DNA of 64,000 bases from Paenibacillus barcinonensis (GCF_003217495.1 NZ_QJSW01000004.1:337047-401046); one strand, 5' to 3'; shown: positions 44,938-54,252, counted from the first letter of the stretch. Numbers and translations: made by a program. The notes: a model not told the origin generated them from the sequence alone.

Positions 44938-46107
44938 ATGAATTCAAATGTAAACCACCTTTCAGGTGATGCTGCCATTCTTGGCATGGGAACTGCTCTA
45001 CCGGCACACGTTGTAGATCAGGCTGACATTGCAGAGCTTATCGCTGCTTCCGTGCAGGATCGCCCGGATTTGGCCCGCTTTGCCAAGCGTATTTTCAGAT
45101 CCTGCGGGGTTGAGACACGATACACCGTGGAACCGAGTTATCTTGGCGCGCTTGAAAACTGTCGTTATTTGCCCTCAGCCACGGATGAACAGAAGGACAT
45201 TCCCACAACCAGGGAACGAATGGATACATACCAGCTGGAAGCACTGCCTTTGGCGGTAAGGGCTGCGGAGCAGGCGATGCTGGACGCGGGAGCATCTCCC
45301 GAAAGCATCTCTCATTTGATTACCGTCAGCTGCACGGGGCAATATTTGCCGGGGCTGGATGTGCAATTGATTCGCCAGTTGGGTTTATCCGCGCGAGTAA
45401 ACCGATTGCCGTTAATTTTTCAGGGCTGTGCTGCCGGATTAAAAGCGATTCAGATGGCTCGTGATGTCGTGCAAGGTGCACCCGGCTCTCAAGTGCTGGT
45501 GGTCTGCGTGGAGTTATGCTCTCTTCATTTCCAGCCGGTGCAGGATCGGGAAGCGTTGTTCGCAGCATCGTTCTTTGGGGATGCAGCCTCCGCATCCATT
45601 GTTGGTACGCCTGATGCTCGGCACACAGACTATTTGAGTCTGGGGATCGGATATTCGGTGCTGCTACCAGACTCAACGCAAGATATGACCTGGAAAGTGG
45701 CGGATTACGGGTATGATTTACATTTGTCACCGCGAATCCCGAAGCTGCTCGGTTTACATCTGGAAGAAGAGCTGCGCTTGCTGCTGCAAAATGAACAGTT
45801 CCCGGAACTATGGGCGATACATCCGGGTGGACGTGGAATCGTAGATTCTGTTCAGGAAGTGATGCATCTAAGGCAGGAGCAGACGCAGTATAGCCGCGAT
45901 ATTTTGAGAGATTACGGCAATTTGTCTTCGAATACAATCTTGTTTGTGCTTCAGGCCATGCGGATGGATATGAAAATACGTGAACAGTCAGCTACCGAAG
46001 GGGTGGCGATGGCTTTTGGTCCTGGACTTACAGCGGAACTGATGAAATTCACATATGTTCCGTGCTTGTCGTCGGTAACGGAGGAGACGAATCATGTCTT
46101 TTTTTAG
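44938..46107 (+). CDS. Type III polyketide synthase (chalcone/stilbene synthase family)
   Basis: A 389-residue homodimer-type enzyme with the complete catalytic triad Cys132 (VSCTGQYLPGLD), His295 (AIHPGGRGIVD) and Asn332 (NLSSNTILF). The C-terminal GFGPG loop appears as 'AFGPGLTAEL'. It condenses acyl-CoA starters with malonyl-CoA to alkylpyrones, resorcinols or related polyketides, like BpsA of Bacillus. I chose ATG 44938, which has AGGAGGT at 44927-44933, over the frame from 44878. The next gene, a methyltransferase, starts inside its 3' end, and a FAD oxidoreductase follows, forming a compact tailoring operon. Confidence 0.94.
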   Translation: MNSNVNHLSGDAAILGMGTALPAHVVDQADIAELIAASVQDRPDLARFAKRIFRSCGVETRYTVEPSYLGALENCRYLPSATDEQKDIPTTRERMDTYQLEALPLAVRAAEQAMLDAGASPESISHLITVSCTGQYLPGLDVQLIRQLGLSARVNRLPLIFQGCAAGLKAIQMARDVVQGAPGSQVLVVCVELCSLHFQPVQDREALFAASFFGDAASASIVGTPDARHTDYLSLGIGYSVLLPDSTQDMTWKVADYGYDLHLSPRIPKLLGLHLEEELRLLLQNEQFPELWAIHPGGRGIVDSVQEVMHLRQEQTQYSRDILRDYGNLSSNTILFVLQAMRMDMKIREQSATEGVAMAFGPGLTAELMKFTYVPCLSSVTEETNHVFF

Positions 46108-46822
46108 AACGCTGCATCGTCGGGCCAAGGAAGAAGAGCTGATGGATGATTTCTCAACGGGTGGAGAGGAACTGCATGAAGCGCTGCGGCATCTGAGACG
46201 ACTCAATAAGCTGTTTGCTGCGTCTGGTCCAACGCTGTCTGGCGTAGCCAAGCTGTGGAAGTCTATCGGCATGCCGGAAAAGCTTACCCTGATGGATGTC
46301 GGAGCGGGTTCAGGAGATGTAAATAAGAGGTTGCTGAGATGGGCGAAGAAACAAGGCATTGATATGCGGATTACGTTAGTCGATATGACCGAGGAAGCTT
46401 GTCAGGAAGCCCGGCAGCTGTTCCAGAATGAGCCGCGTATTCGTGTACAGCGTGCGGATCTAACTACGCTACCGGATGCTTCGGCGGATATTGTGACAGG
46501 CTCGCAATTTATTCATCATTTTGAAGGAGAGCAGCTCGTGAATATGGTGGGCCATATGCTGCGGGTATCACGATATGGTGTAGTGATTAACGATATTCAT
46601 CGTCATACCGTATCCTATAAGGCTGTTTGGATCACCACCCGGTTAATCTCGCGTAATCGCTATATTCGTCATGATGGACCACTTTCGGTAGCGAAGGGCT
46701 TTACCAGCCAGGATTGGCAGGAACTCAGACAGCGCTTGAATCATGAGACGATGACCTATGAATGGAAGCCATTATTTCGTTTTTCTGTTGTCATCCCTCA
46801 GCAGGAAGGCGGGATAACATGA
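46094..46822 (+). CDS. Class I SAM-dependent methyltransferase of the polyketide operon
   Basis: A 242-residue methyltransferase overlapping the polyketide synthase gene by 14 bases, with GGAGGAG inside that gene. Motif I is LMDVGAGSGDVNKRLLRWA (about residues 64-82), followed by 'RITLVDMTEEACQEARQLF' and 'LPDASADIVTGSQFIHHFEGE'. It is soluble, unlike the membrane isoprenylcysteine-type BpsB paired with Bacillus BpsA. It probably methylates a hydroxyl or ring carbon of the polyketide; this is inferred from the operon only. Confidence 0.9.
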   Translation: MSFFRTLHRRAKEEELMDDFSTGGEELHEALRHLRRLNKLFAASGPTLSGVAKLWKSIGMPEKLTLMDVGAGSGDVNKRLLRWAKKQGIDMRITLVDMTEEACQEARQLFQNEPRIRVQRADLTTLPDASADIVTGSQFIHHFEGEQLVNMVGHMLRVSRYGVVINDIHRHTVSYKAVWITTRLISRNRYIRHDGPLSVAKGFTSQDWQELRQRLNHETMTYEWKPLFRFSVVIPQQEGGIT

Positions 46823-47958
46823 CAAGATCAACGGATATCATCATTATCGGAGCCGGTATTGCAGGCAGTGCCTGTGCAATCGAGCTGGCACGGCAGGGCC
46901 ATCGTACACTGCTGCTGGATCGGCAACAGTTCCCCCGGCATAAAACCTGCGGTGAGTTTATGTCACCTGAAACTAGAGAGATGCTGGAGCATTTAGATTT
47001 GAATTTACTTGAAGCTGAGCAGGCAACCAGCCTTATGGATCATGCAACAATTATACTGCCTGATGGCGGTGAGATCGAAGCGCCCTTGCCTGGTACAGCA
47101 TATGGCATAAGCCGGTATGTGCTGGATCAGCTTTTGCATCATCAGGTGCAGGAAGCCGGGGCCAGCATCATCACCAAAGCGAACATTACGGCCACCCGGC
47201 AGCTTGAAAATAAACAATATGAAGTCGAGGTCAAGCAAGGCGACGAATATATACGTTATCAAACGAAGGCTGTTATCGGGGCCCACGGCAGCAAAAAGCT
47301 GCGGGGAACGCATAGCGAAGCAGGGCTACGGGATGAAACGATATATGTCGGTGTAAAGTCCCATTACAGGGGCATTCGCATCCCTGCGAGAGTGGAGCTT
47401 TATTTTTGCAATGGTGGTTATGTAGGGATCTCACCGATTGAAAATGGCATGGTAAATGTAGCGGCATTATTAACACTGGATTCAGTGCAAGGGAGTGGCA
47501 AGTCCGTGCCTGAGATTCTGCAGGCTGCAGCGCTTACCAACCGCAAGCTGGCCGACCGTTTAATGGAAGGCAGTACGGTTCAGGGAACACAGGTATCTGT
47601 TGCACCGCTACAACTGTCCATTGTACCTGAACCATGGTCGAGTTACCCCCACATTGGTGATACGATGCTGGTGATTCCACCGCTATGCGGCGACGGCATG
47701 TCGATTGCTCTTCGTTCCGCAATCATGTGTGCAAGGTGGACTGACGCATATTTAAAGGATGAGTTACAGTATGACGCGTGGCAAAACGGATATACACGGG
47801 AAGCCAAGCGGGAATTCGCCCCATTGCTGCGCAGAGCCAGAACCATTCAACAGCTTGCTTTTGCCAAAACCCATCGTTTCTATCCGGCTCTTGTCCGAAT
47901 GTTTCCCCGGCTTGCATCATATGTAGTGAAGGCCACGAGGTTGTCTTCCATGAGATGA
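46819..47958 (+). CDS. FAD-dependent oxidoreductase of the polyketide operon (geranylgeranyl-reductase-like)
   Basis: A 379-residue flavoprotein with the N-terminal FAD motif IIIIGAGIAGSACAIELARQG, 'LLLDRQQFPRHKTCGEFMS' (the RxxxPRxKxCGE pattern of the geranylgeranyl reductase / tryptophan halogenase-like group) and the C-terminal FAD region 'DTMLVIPPLCGDGMSIALRSAIMCA'. It starts by ATGA overlap with the methyltransferase stop. It could hydroxylate or oxidise the polyketide, perhaps to a quinone, or reduce a prenyl or alkyl chain. The open frame from 46762 was rejected as it overlaps the methyltransferase. Confidence 0.9.
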   Translation: MTRSTDIIIIGAGIAGSACAIELARQGHRTLLLDRQQFPRHKTCGEFMSPETREMLEHLDLNLLEAEQATSLMDHATIILPDGGEIEAPLPGTAYGISRYVLDQLLHHQVQEAGASIITKANITATRQLENKQYEVEVKQGDEYIRYQTKAVIGAHGSKKLRGTHSEAGLRDETIYVGVKSHYRGIRIPARVELYFCNGGYVGISPIENGMVNVAALLTLDSVQGSGKSVPEILQAAALTNRKLADRLMEGSTVQGTQVSVAPLQLSIVPEPWSSYPHIGDTMLVIPPLCGDGMSIALRSAIMCARWTDAYLKDELQYDAWQNGYTREAKREFAPLLRRARTIQQLAFAKTHRFYPALVRMFPRLASYVVKATRLSSMR

Positions 47959-48026
47959 GAAGCTAAGAAAGATCAGATGAGAAGACGACCCATGCGTTAA
48001 GAAGAGCTTCACAGATGAGATCATCC

Positions 48027-48049
48027 AGCTGCCGGGAGGTGGCTTTTTT
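48027..48049 (+). terminator. Rho-independent terminator after the polyketide operon
   Basis: AGCTGCC-GGGA-GGTGGCT (two G-T pairs) is followed by TTTTT. Confidence 0.75.
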
Positions 48050-48195
48050 GCTGTTATTCAACGTAATCATGACAAAAAAAAGCCCCCAAACGAATACATG
48101 ACTGTTTAGCAAATCGAAAAATACTCGTATAATAGAGTCTAATGTATCATGGAGAGACAGAAGACAGATCAGATGCCGAGAGGATGTTATTGAAG

Positions 48196-49386
48196 ATGAA
48201 TTATACTTTTTCCAACCGGATTGCGTCATTACAGCCGTCCATTATTCGTGAAATTTTGAAGGCCTCTTCAGGTCAAAATGTCATTCCGTTCTCAGCGGGC
48301 AACCCCGCACCGGAAACGTTCCCGATCGAAGCGATTCGCACCTTCACCCAATCTATTCTGGAGCAGGACCCGGTTACTGCGTTGCAATATGGCATTACGG
48401 AAGGCTATGTTCCGCTGCGTGAAGCACTTCAGCAGCATCTGGAGCGTAATTTCAACACAGGCAAGCCGTCTGACCAGCTCTTTATTGTGTCAGGTGCACA
48501 GCAGGGAATTGAGCTTGCATGTAAAGTGCTGTGTAATGAAGGAGACACGATTATCTGTGAAAGTCCAAGCTTTATCGGCTCCTTGAACTCCTTCCGGGCT
48601 TCCGGCGCGAAGCTGGCAGGTGTGCCGATGGAGATGGACGGTATGGACATTGAGAAGCTGGAGCATGCGCTGCAAACGGAGCCGAATGTGAAAATGATCT
48701 ATGTAATTCCAAGCTTTCAGAATCCAACAGGTGTAACAACCAGTCTGGAGAAACGCAAAGCGATCTATGAGCTGGCGAAGAAATATGGCGTGATGATTCT
48801 GGAGGATAATCCATATGGCGAGCTTCGATTCAGCGGTGAGGACGTGCCAACCATCAAGTCAATGGATGAAGAGGGAATTGTAATCTATGTAGGCTCCTTC
48901 TCCAAAATATTATCAGCGGGTCTGCGCGTTGGTTTTGTGCAAGCCCCACATGAAGTGGTGGAGAAAATGGTTGTTGCCAAGCAGGGCGAGGATGTACATA
49001 CAGCGATGCTTCCGCAGATTCTGGCACATCGTTTCATGACACAATACGATTATGCCGGTCACATTAACCATATTCGCGACGTCTATCGGAGAAAGGCGAC
49101 CTTGATGATGGAGAACCTGCAGGAGCATCTGGGTGACGCCGTGACCTATACCCGCCCTGATGGCGGACTGTTCCTGTGGTGTGATCTTCCAGCGCATGTG
49201 CCGATGGTGGATTATGCCAAAACTGCGGCTGCACAAGGCGTAGCTGTCGTGCCTGGTAATGCATTTCTGGTGAATGAGCAGGACCCTTGTAATGCGATTC
49301 GTCTCAATTTCTCAACACCGTCTGACGAGCAGATTGTCAAAGGTGTGGAGATTCTTGGACAAGTAATGCGCAGCTCGTTTTCGTAA
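48196..49386 (+). CDS. PLP-dependent aminotransferase (class I/II, 2-aminoadipate/MocR-aminotransferase type)
   Basis: A 396-residue fold-type I aminotransferase. Features are FSAGNPAPETFP at the N-terminus, 'VSGAQQGIELACKVLCNEGDTI', 'IYVIPSFQNPTGVTTS', 'ILEDNPYGELRF' (Asp and Tyr binding PLP), the Schiff-base lysine in VGSFSKILSAGLRVGFV, and the C-terminal Arg in 'AIRLNFSTP'. It transfers amino groups to 2-oxoadipate, branched or aromatic keto acids; specificity is unknown. The ATG at 48196 is used; TTG at 48190 fits the GAGAGG at 48178-48183 better. A TATAAT lies at 48128-48133. Confidence 0.9.
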   Translation: MNYTFSNRIASLQPSIIREILKASSGQNVIPFSAGNPAPETFPIEAIRTFTQSILEQDPVTALQYGITEGYVPLREALQQHLERNFNTGKPSDQLFIVSGAQQGIELACKVLCNEGDTIICESPSFIGSLNSFRASGAKLAGVPMEMDGMDIEKLEHALQTEPNVKMIYVIPSFQNPTGVTTSLEKRKAIYELAKKYGVMILEDNPYGELRFSGEDVPTIKSMDEEGIVIYVGSFSKILSAGLRVGFVQAPHEVVEKMVVAKQGEDVHTAMLPQILAHRFMTQYDYAGHINHIRDVYRRKATLMMENLQEHLGDAVTYTRPDGGLFLWCDLPAHVPMVDYAKTAAAQGVAVVPGNAFLVNEQDPCNAIRLNFSTPSDEQIVKGVEILGQVMRSSFS

Positions 49387-49403
49387 AAACAAACGCATGA
49401 CGA

Positions 49404-49433
49404 AAGCCGCCCACGGGCGGCTTATTAGCTTTT
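49404..49433. terminator. Hairpin between convergent genes
   Basis: AAGCCGCCC / GGGCGGCTT form a strong stem, followed by ATTAGCTTTT. The T-tract is broken, so it is a weaker terminator for the aminotransferase and possibly for the convergent MaoC-like gene. Confidence 0.6.
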
Positions 49434-49482
49434 CAGCACATGCGGGCAATATTGGACTACAAGTTGATGACTCTTTTGCTGC

Positions 49483-49908
49483 CTAATTATCCACCAGTGC
49501 GCTCAGTTCTGCCCGAAATACGTTCTGTCCCTTCTGGTTGTAGGTGCTCAGCAGTACGGTTACTGTACCGTTGCCTGCTCGTCTGGGACGTAATTCAATA
49601 ACCTCTGCTACAACGTGAAGCGTATCGCCCGGATATACAGGTTTGAGAAATTGAAGCTGATTCATGCCTGTCCCGGCAATGATATGCTCACCATAGATGC
49701 CCACATCAATCCATAGTCTGAACGATACATTCAGCGTCTGCATCCCCGAGGCTATAAGCCCGCCGAAACGTCCCTTTTTTGCTTTTTCCTCATCAAGATG
49801 CATATATTGGGGGTCATACATATTCGCAAATTGCATAATATCCTCTTTGCTCAGTGTGACCTCCGCCGTCTTGTAACACTGCCCCACTTTGAATTTGCTG
49901 AACTTCAT
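49483..49908 (-). CDS. MaoC-like hot-dog-fold dehydratase
   Basis: A 141-residue protein with the MaoC pattern: 'FKVGQCYKTAEVTLSKEDIMQFANMYDPQYMHLDEEKAKKGRFGGLIASGMQTL', where Asp of the DPQYMHLD segment and its His form the hydratase dyad, and the late strand 'YPGDTLHVVAEVIELRPRRAGNGTVTVLL'. Such enzymes hydrate 2-enoyl-CoA. ATG at 49908 has GGAGTGG upstream; the frame extends to 49932 without a better site. It is convergent with the aminotransferase and alone on its strand here. Confidence 0.88.
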   Translation of the reverse strand: MKFSKFKVGQCYKTAEVTLSKEDIMQFANMYDPQYMHLDEEKAKKGRFGGLIASGMQTLNVSFRLWIDVGIYGEHIIAGTGMNQLQFLKPVYPGDTLHVVAEVIELRPRRAGNGTVTVLLSTYNQKGQNVFRAELSALVDN

Positions 49909-50114
49909 GTTCCACCACTCCGATTTTATCAAATGTTCACTTTACTTATCTTATCACGTCTGAATGGCAACCCCCTAACTGGAGCGCTTTAAGGGTTGTT
50001 CATTTGGATATGCAGCCCAATTTTAGTTAGAATAGGAGAGCAGGGTGAGTACATTCAGGCATATGAATAGAAACGTAAGGCAGATGTGTGTGGAAAAAAG
50101 AGGAGGCGAAGCAT

Positions 50115-50990
50115 ATGGGCGTACCTACTTTTCTGGAAACAGGTCACATGGCCGACGGCTTTCCCATTCGGTTAATTTATACAGGTGCACAATTCAATTA
50201 TGCTGCACATTGGCATGATGAGGTAGAGCTTGTAGTCGTAAATGGAAAGCAGGCACGGATTGGTGTGAACGAGCAGATTCTGGAGCTGGAACAAGGCGAT
50301 ATGCTTCTGATCAAGCCGGGGGACGTGCATTATTTTATGCCTGGAACCGAACGGCTGACGATTCTGCTGTTTCGTCTTGAACTGCTGACCGGGAGCTTCA
50401 CCAGTGAAGCGGAGATGCAGGAGCTTGGAGCGCTTTTTAATCAAACAACAATTATACCGTTCGACAGTCAGCACAATCCGGGTGAGTATGTAGAAGCCAT
50501 CGCTACTGAGAAAAAAAATCAGAAGCCCGGGTATCGCTGGCTCATGGTATCCCGGCTGTATGATCTGATCGTGCTGCTGCTGCGAACTGCACCTCCGGCT
50601 GCCGAGAATGAGAATGCGCCATGCTGGCCATGCGTTTCATCCAAAAAGTTCGAGTTTCTTGAAGCGGTCTGTGAATATTTGGAGGAGCATTACGCTGAGC
50701 CGATCAAGCTGGAGCAGGTAGCAGAGCATATGAAATTCAGCAAATTCCATATCTGCAAGCTGTTCAAAGAAATCAAGGGCATCACGCTGATGGAATATCT
50801 GAATCATTTTCGCATTATCAAGTCGGAGTGGGCACTGTTGTTCCGTCAAGACTCTATTCTGGAGATCGCGATCAGTCACGGCTTCAACAATGTGAACTCG
50901 TACAATCGTCTTTTTAAAAAATACAATCACTGCACACCTTCCGAATTCCGCAAGCGTCACCGGTCCAATATCGCAAAATATCAAGGATGA
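50115..50990 (+). CDS. AraC-family transcriptional regulator with cupin domain
   Basis: A 291-residue regulator. The N-terminal cupin begins 'YAAHWHDEVELVVVNGKQARIGVNEQILELEQGDMLLIKPGDVHYF'. The C-terminal double helix-turn-helix (about residues 190-288) includes 'IKLEQVAEHMKFSKFHICKLFKEI' and 'ILEIAISHGFNNVNSYNRLFKKYNHCTPSEFRK'. ATG 50115 follows AGGAGG at 50101-50106. It lies just upstream of a sugar ABC operon, which it likely activates in response to the imported sugar. Confidence 0.93.
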   Translation: MGVPTFLETGHMADGFPIRLIYTGAQFNYAAHWHDEVELVVVNGKQARIGVNEQILELEQGDMLLIKPGDVHYFMPGTERLTILLFRLELLTGSFTSEAEMQELGALFNQTTIIPFDSQHNPGEYVEAIATEKKNQKPGYRWLMVSRLYDLIVLLLRTAPPAAENENAPCWPCVSSKKFEFLEAVCEYLEEHYAEPIKLEQVAEHMKFSKFHICKLFKEIKGITLMEYLNHFRIIKSEWALLFRQDSILEIAISHGFNNVNSYNRLFKKYNHCTPSEFRKRHRSNIAKYQG

Positions 50991-51042
50991 TTGACAATAT
51001 TTGTGGAGAAAGCTCTCGCTCAAATTCATATACTCAAATAAA

Positions 51043-51057
51043 TTGTAAGCGTTTCCT
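51043..51057 (+). promoter_or_regulatory. CcpA-type cre site upstream of the sugar transporter
   Basis: TTGTAAGCGTTTCCT matches the catabolite-responsive element pattern WTGNAANCGNWNNCW at every fixed position. It lies 18 bases before the ATG of the sugar-binding lipoprotein, a position suited to repression by CcpA when glucose is present. Confidence 0.75.
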
Positions 51058-51074
51058 TTTTGGGGAGGGTACTT

Positions 51075-52352
51075 ATGAAGAGATGGTTTAAGCGATGGGC
51101 TATGCCGGTTATGGTGCTTGCAGGTGCAGTCATGGTGTGTACGGGCTGCCAAACGGGGGCATCCAATCAAACAAAGCAGCAGGAAATTACGGTCTGGAGT
51201 TTCACGGATGAGGCAGGCTATGCCATTGAGAAATTTGAAGAAAAATACCCGGATATCAAGGTGAATTTTGTGAATATACCGGGCAACTTCTATCTAACCA
51301 AGCTCAAATCAGCACTTCAGACCAGCTCCAAGGCCCCGGACGTATTTATGATTGAGAACGGAAATATCAGGGAACTGATTGATGTACCCTATCTGGAAAA
51401 TCTGTCACCGCCGCCTTATAATGCCGACAAGCTGATCCAAGAGCAATATCCTTTTGTACAGGCCAATGAGAAGGATAGTGAGGGAAATGTCAGAGCGATT
51501 GGTTATCAGGGAACACCTGGAGGAATCTATTACCGCCGGGATCTGGCCAAGGAATATCTGGGTACGGATGACCCGGAGAAGGTGAGTGCACAGATTAATT
51601 CGTGGGAGAACATTTTTGCGATTGGAGAGAAGGTGCAGGAGCAGAGTGGCAACAAGGTGCATGCACTTGCCAACTGGAATGGTATCGCGAACTCGTACGA
51701 CGGCATTCCCTGGGTGATGGAAGGAAAGCTGGTTATTGATCCGACGTATCTGAAGGTGCTCGACTTGGTACGTGAGGCGCGTGAGCGACGGGTACTTGCT
51801 GAATACGAGGATGGAAGTGCAGGTTATGCCGCGTCCATGCAAAAAGGTGAAGTAATGTTTTATCCGGCTGCCACTTGGGGACTACAGTTTACATTCAAGG
51901 CGAATGCACCCGATACCGAAGGGTTATGGGGGTTGGCCCATGGGCCGTCTTCCTTCAGTTCAGGAGGAACTTATATTGCGATGTACAACAAGAGTGACAA
52001 GAAGGATGCCGCCTGGAAATTCATTGAGTTTTACAACTTTAATCACGAGTTTCTGAAAGGACTTGCGAAGGAGCAGGACTATTTTACGAGCAACATGGTG
52101 GTAAATGATGAGCTGGCAGACTCGCTGACCTCGGCTTACCTGGGCGGACAAAAGCATTTTGAGTTTTTCTCGGAGGCAGCCAAGCAGGTCCCGGTGTATG
52201 AACGCACCAAATATGACGGCATTATCAATACTGATATTTATCGAAACCTGTTGCAGCTCTATCTGAACGGTGATATCCAGACGAAGGAGGACGTGGTGAA
52301 ACGCATCAAACGTGATGTGCGCCTGAGATTCCCGGAACTAGAGGTGGAGTAA
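51075..52352 (+). CDS. Sugar ABC transporter substrate-binding lipoprotein (family 1)
   Basis: A 425-residue lipoprotein. Its basic start and hydrophobic segment end in the lipobox 'CTGC', with Cys26 as likely lipidated residue. The mature domain opens 'EITVWSFTDEAGYAIEKFEEKYPDIKVNFVNIPG' and includes 'GTYIAMYNKSDKKDAAWKFIEFYN'. It is anchored outside the membrane and binds an oligosaccharide for the two permeases downstream. ATG 51075 follows GGGGAGGG. A cre site and an AraC gene precede it, indicating glucose repression plus specific induction. Confidence 0.93.
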   Translation: MKRWFKRWAMPVMVLAGAVMVCTGCQTGASNQTKQQEITVWSFTDEAGYAIEKFEEKYPDIKVNFVNIPGNFYLTKLKSALQTSSKAPDVFMIENGNIRELIDVPYLENLSPPPYNADKLIQEQYPFVQANEKDSEGNVRAIGYQGTPGGIYYRRDLAKEYLGTDDPEKVSAQINSWENIFAIGEKVQEQSGNKVHALANWNGIANSYDGIPWVMEGKLVIDPTYLKVLDLVREARERRVLAEYEDGSAGYAASMQKGEVMFYPAATWGLQFTFKANAPDTEGLWGLAHGPSSFSSGGTYIAMYNKSDKKDAAWKFIEFYNFNHEFLKGLAKEQDYFTSNMVVNDELADSLTSAYLGGQKHFEFFSEAAKQVPVYERTKYDGIINTDIYRNLLQLYLNGDIQTKEDVVKRIKRDVRLRFPELEVE

Positions 52353-52406
52353 GTTTAACTTACTTGATAGCAGAGTAAAAACATTTGATCATGGGGAGGA
52401 CAGCGC

Positions 52407-53297
52407 ATGTTTGCCAAAACACTTCGCAAGGATCACTATGGCTATTACTTTATCGCACCGTTTTTTATCATATTTGCTATCTTTGGACTGTATCCGATTC
52501 TGTACTCGCTGTATATCAGCTTCACGAATTTTGATGGTATAACCACGCCGGAATTCGTAGGGATCGGTAACTACGTTGCAGTGCTTCAAGACCCGCTCTT
52601 TTATAAAACATTGTTTAACACGCTCTTCATTTGGGGTGTCTCGGTAGTGCCACAGCTGACGGTGTCGCTTGTTCTGGCATTTATTCTGAACGACAAGCTG
52701 CTGAAGGGACGGGATATTTTCAGGGCAGTCTATTTTTTCCCGAATATCGTCACGGCGGCTTCGCTTGGCTTGCTGGTTAGTCTGATTTTTGATTGGCAGT
52801 CGGGTGGACTGAATCATTTTCTCGTGCAGACCGGGTTGATTCAAGATCCGATCAATTGGAAAAATGACCCTTGGTTTATGCGCCTGATCGTATCATCTAT
52901 CCTGTTCTTTCAATACTTTGGCTACTCGATGGTAATCTATCTGGCAGGCCTGCAGGGGATTGATCCGGCACTACAGGAAGCGGCTCAAATTGATGGTGCG
53001 AAGAAAAAGCATATCTTCCTGCACATTATCGTACCTATGCTCCGACCGATTATTTTGTTCCAGATTATTACGTCAATCATCGGGGGCATTCAGATTTTCG
53101 ATCAGCCGTTTACACTGACTAATGGTAACGGTGGACCCGATCGGGCCGCAATGACCAGTATAATGTACCTTTATAATGTTGCGTTCCAGAGCACAAGATT
53201 TGGTTACGGAGCTGCCATAGCGTTCTGTCTGTTTGTCATCATTATTTTGTTATCTGTTGCATCGTTCATCATGACCAAACGGAAGAGCCGTTCATAG
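52407..53297 (+). CDS. CUT1 sugar ABC transporter permease (MalF/UgpA type)
   Basis: A 296-residue membrane protein with six predicted helices, the first 'YYFIAPFFIIFAIFGLYPILYSLYISF'. The EAA loop 'LQEAAQIDGAKKKHIFLHIIVPML' is near residues 190-213. GGGGAGGA precedes the ATG. It forms the channel with the next gene and serves the lipoprotein at 51075. No ATPase is encoded nearby. Confidence 0.93.
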   Translation: MFAKTLRKDHYGYYFIAPFFIIFAIFGLYPILYSLYISFTNFDGITTPEFVGIGNYVAVLQDPLFYKTLFNTLFIWGVSVVPQLTVSLVLAFILNDKLLKGRDIFRAVYFFPNIVTAASLGLLVSLIFDWQSGGLNHFLVQTGLIQDPINWKNDPWFMRLIVSSILFFQYFGYSMVIYLAGLQGIDPALQEAAQIDGAKKKHIFLHIIVPMLRPIILFQIITSIIGGIQIFDQPFTLTNGNGGPDRAAMTSIMYLYNVAFQSTRFGYGAAIAFCLFVIIILLSVASFIMTKRKSRS

Positions 53298-53312
53298 GGA
53301 GGGAGAGATTGT

Positions 53313-54194
53313 ATGCAAACTGCTAAGGTTGCCGGGCAGCGAGAGGCCGTGCTTCAACATCATGCTTTTCGCCAGCGGCTGACATTGGGGAAAATCCTCA
53401 TTTATCTGTTTCTCATCGCCCTCGCTGTTTTGTGTGTGATTCCGTTCTACCTCATGCTGATCTATTCTACACATAACAATGCATCCATTGCCTCCAGCTT
53501 TACGTTTCTGCCAGGCACATTTCTGCTGGACAATTATGTGAATATGGCATCCAAAATCAATATCTGGCGCGGCTTCGCCAACAGCTTTTTTATCGCTGGC
53601 AGCTCAACGGTATTGTCGCTGTATATCGGGGCATTGACCGCCTATGGATTTGCCAAGTTTCATTTTAAAGGCCGCACCGGTCTGTTCCTGTTCCTGCTTG
53701 CAACCATGATGGTTCCGGGCCAGCTGGCACTCATCGGGGTCTATCGGCTATTCAGTACACTCGGCCTGCTCGACAGCTACGCGGCAATTATTTTACCTGC
53801 GGCGGCCAATGCATTTAATGTCTTTTTTATCAAGCAGTTTATGGAAAGCAGCATTCCTGACGAGATTATTGAGTCATCCCGGGTAGATGGTGCAAGTGAG
53901 TTCAGGACGTTTAACCAGATTGTGCTGCCCATCCTTGGGCCCGCCATCTCGGCACTCGGTATTTTTACGTTTATCGGATCATGGAATAATTTCCTGACCC
54001 CGCTCGTATTGTTTTTCTCGCTGGATAAATATCCGCTGCCGGTGCTGGTTGCACTTGTTCAGGGATATTATGGCATGGACTATGGCTTGTTATATCTCGG
54101 GGTGGCGATTTCTATTTTACCAATCATCGTTGTGTTCGCGGTTTTCTCGAAGCAAATTATCGGAAGTGTAGCTTTAGGTGCTGTTAAAGGTTAG
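53313..54194 (+). CDS. CUT1 sugar ABC transporter permease (MalG/UgpE type)
   Basis: A 293-residue membrane protein with a ~30-residue hydrophilic N-terminus, a first helix (ILIYLFLIALAVLCVIPFYLMLI) and the EAA loop 'IIESSRVDGASEFRTFNQIVLPIL' near residues 187-210. It starts 15 bases after its partner permease with GGGAGGGAG upstream. The operon ends here at a terminator. As in the operon at window start, an ATPase shared with other sugar systems is inferred. Confidence 0.93.
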   Translation: MQTAKVAGQREAVLQHHAFRQRLTLGKILIYLFLIALAVLCVIPFYLMLIYSTHNNASIASSFTFLPGTFLLDNYVNMASKINIWRGFANSFFIAGSSTVLSLYIGALTAYGFAKFHFKGRTGLFLFLLATMMVPGQLALIGVYRLFSTLGLLDSYAAIILPAAANAFNVFFIKQFMESSIPDEIIESSRVDGASEFRTFNQIVLPILGPAISALGIFTFIGSWNNFLTPLVLFFSLDKYPLPVLVALVQGYYGMDYGLLYLGVAISILPIIVVFAVFSKQIIGSVALGAVKG

Positions 54195-54228
54195 CTTGAT
54201 TACTCAGGTATATCAATATGCTTGAAGG

Positions 54229-54252
54229 GAGTCGCTCACGTGCGGCTCTTTT
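54229..54252 (+). terminator. Terminator after the second sugar ABC operon
   Basis: GAGTCGC-TCACGT-GCGGCTC is followed by TTTT; it separates the transporter from the germination operon. Confidence 0.75.
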
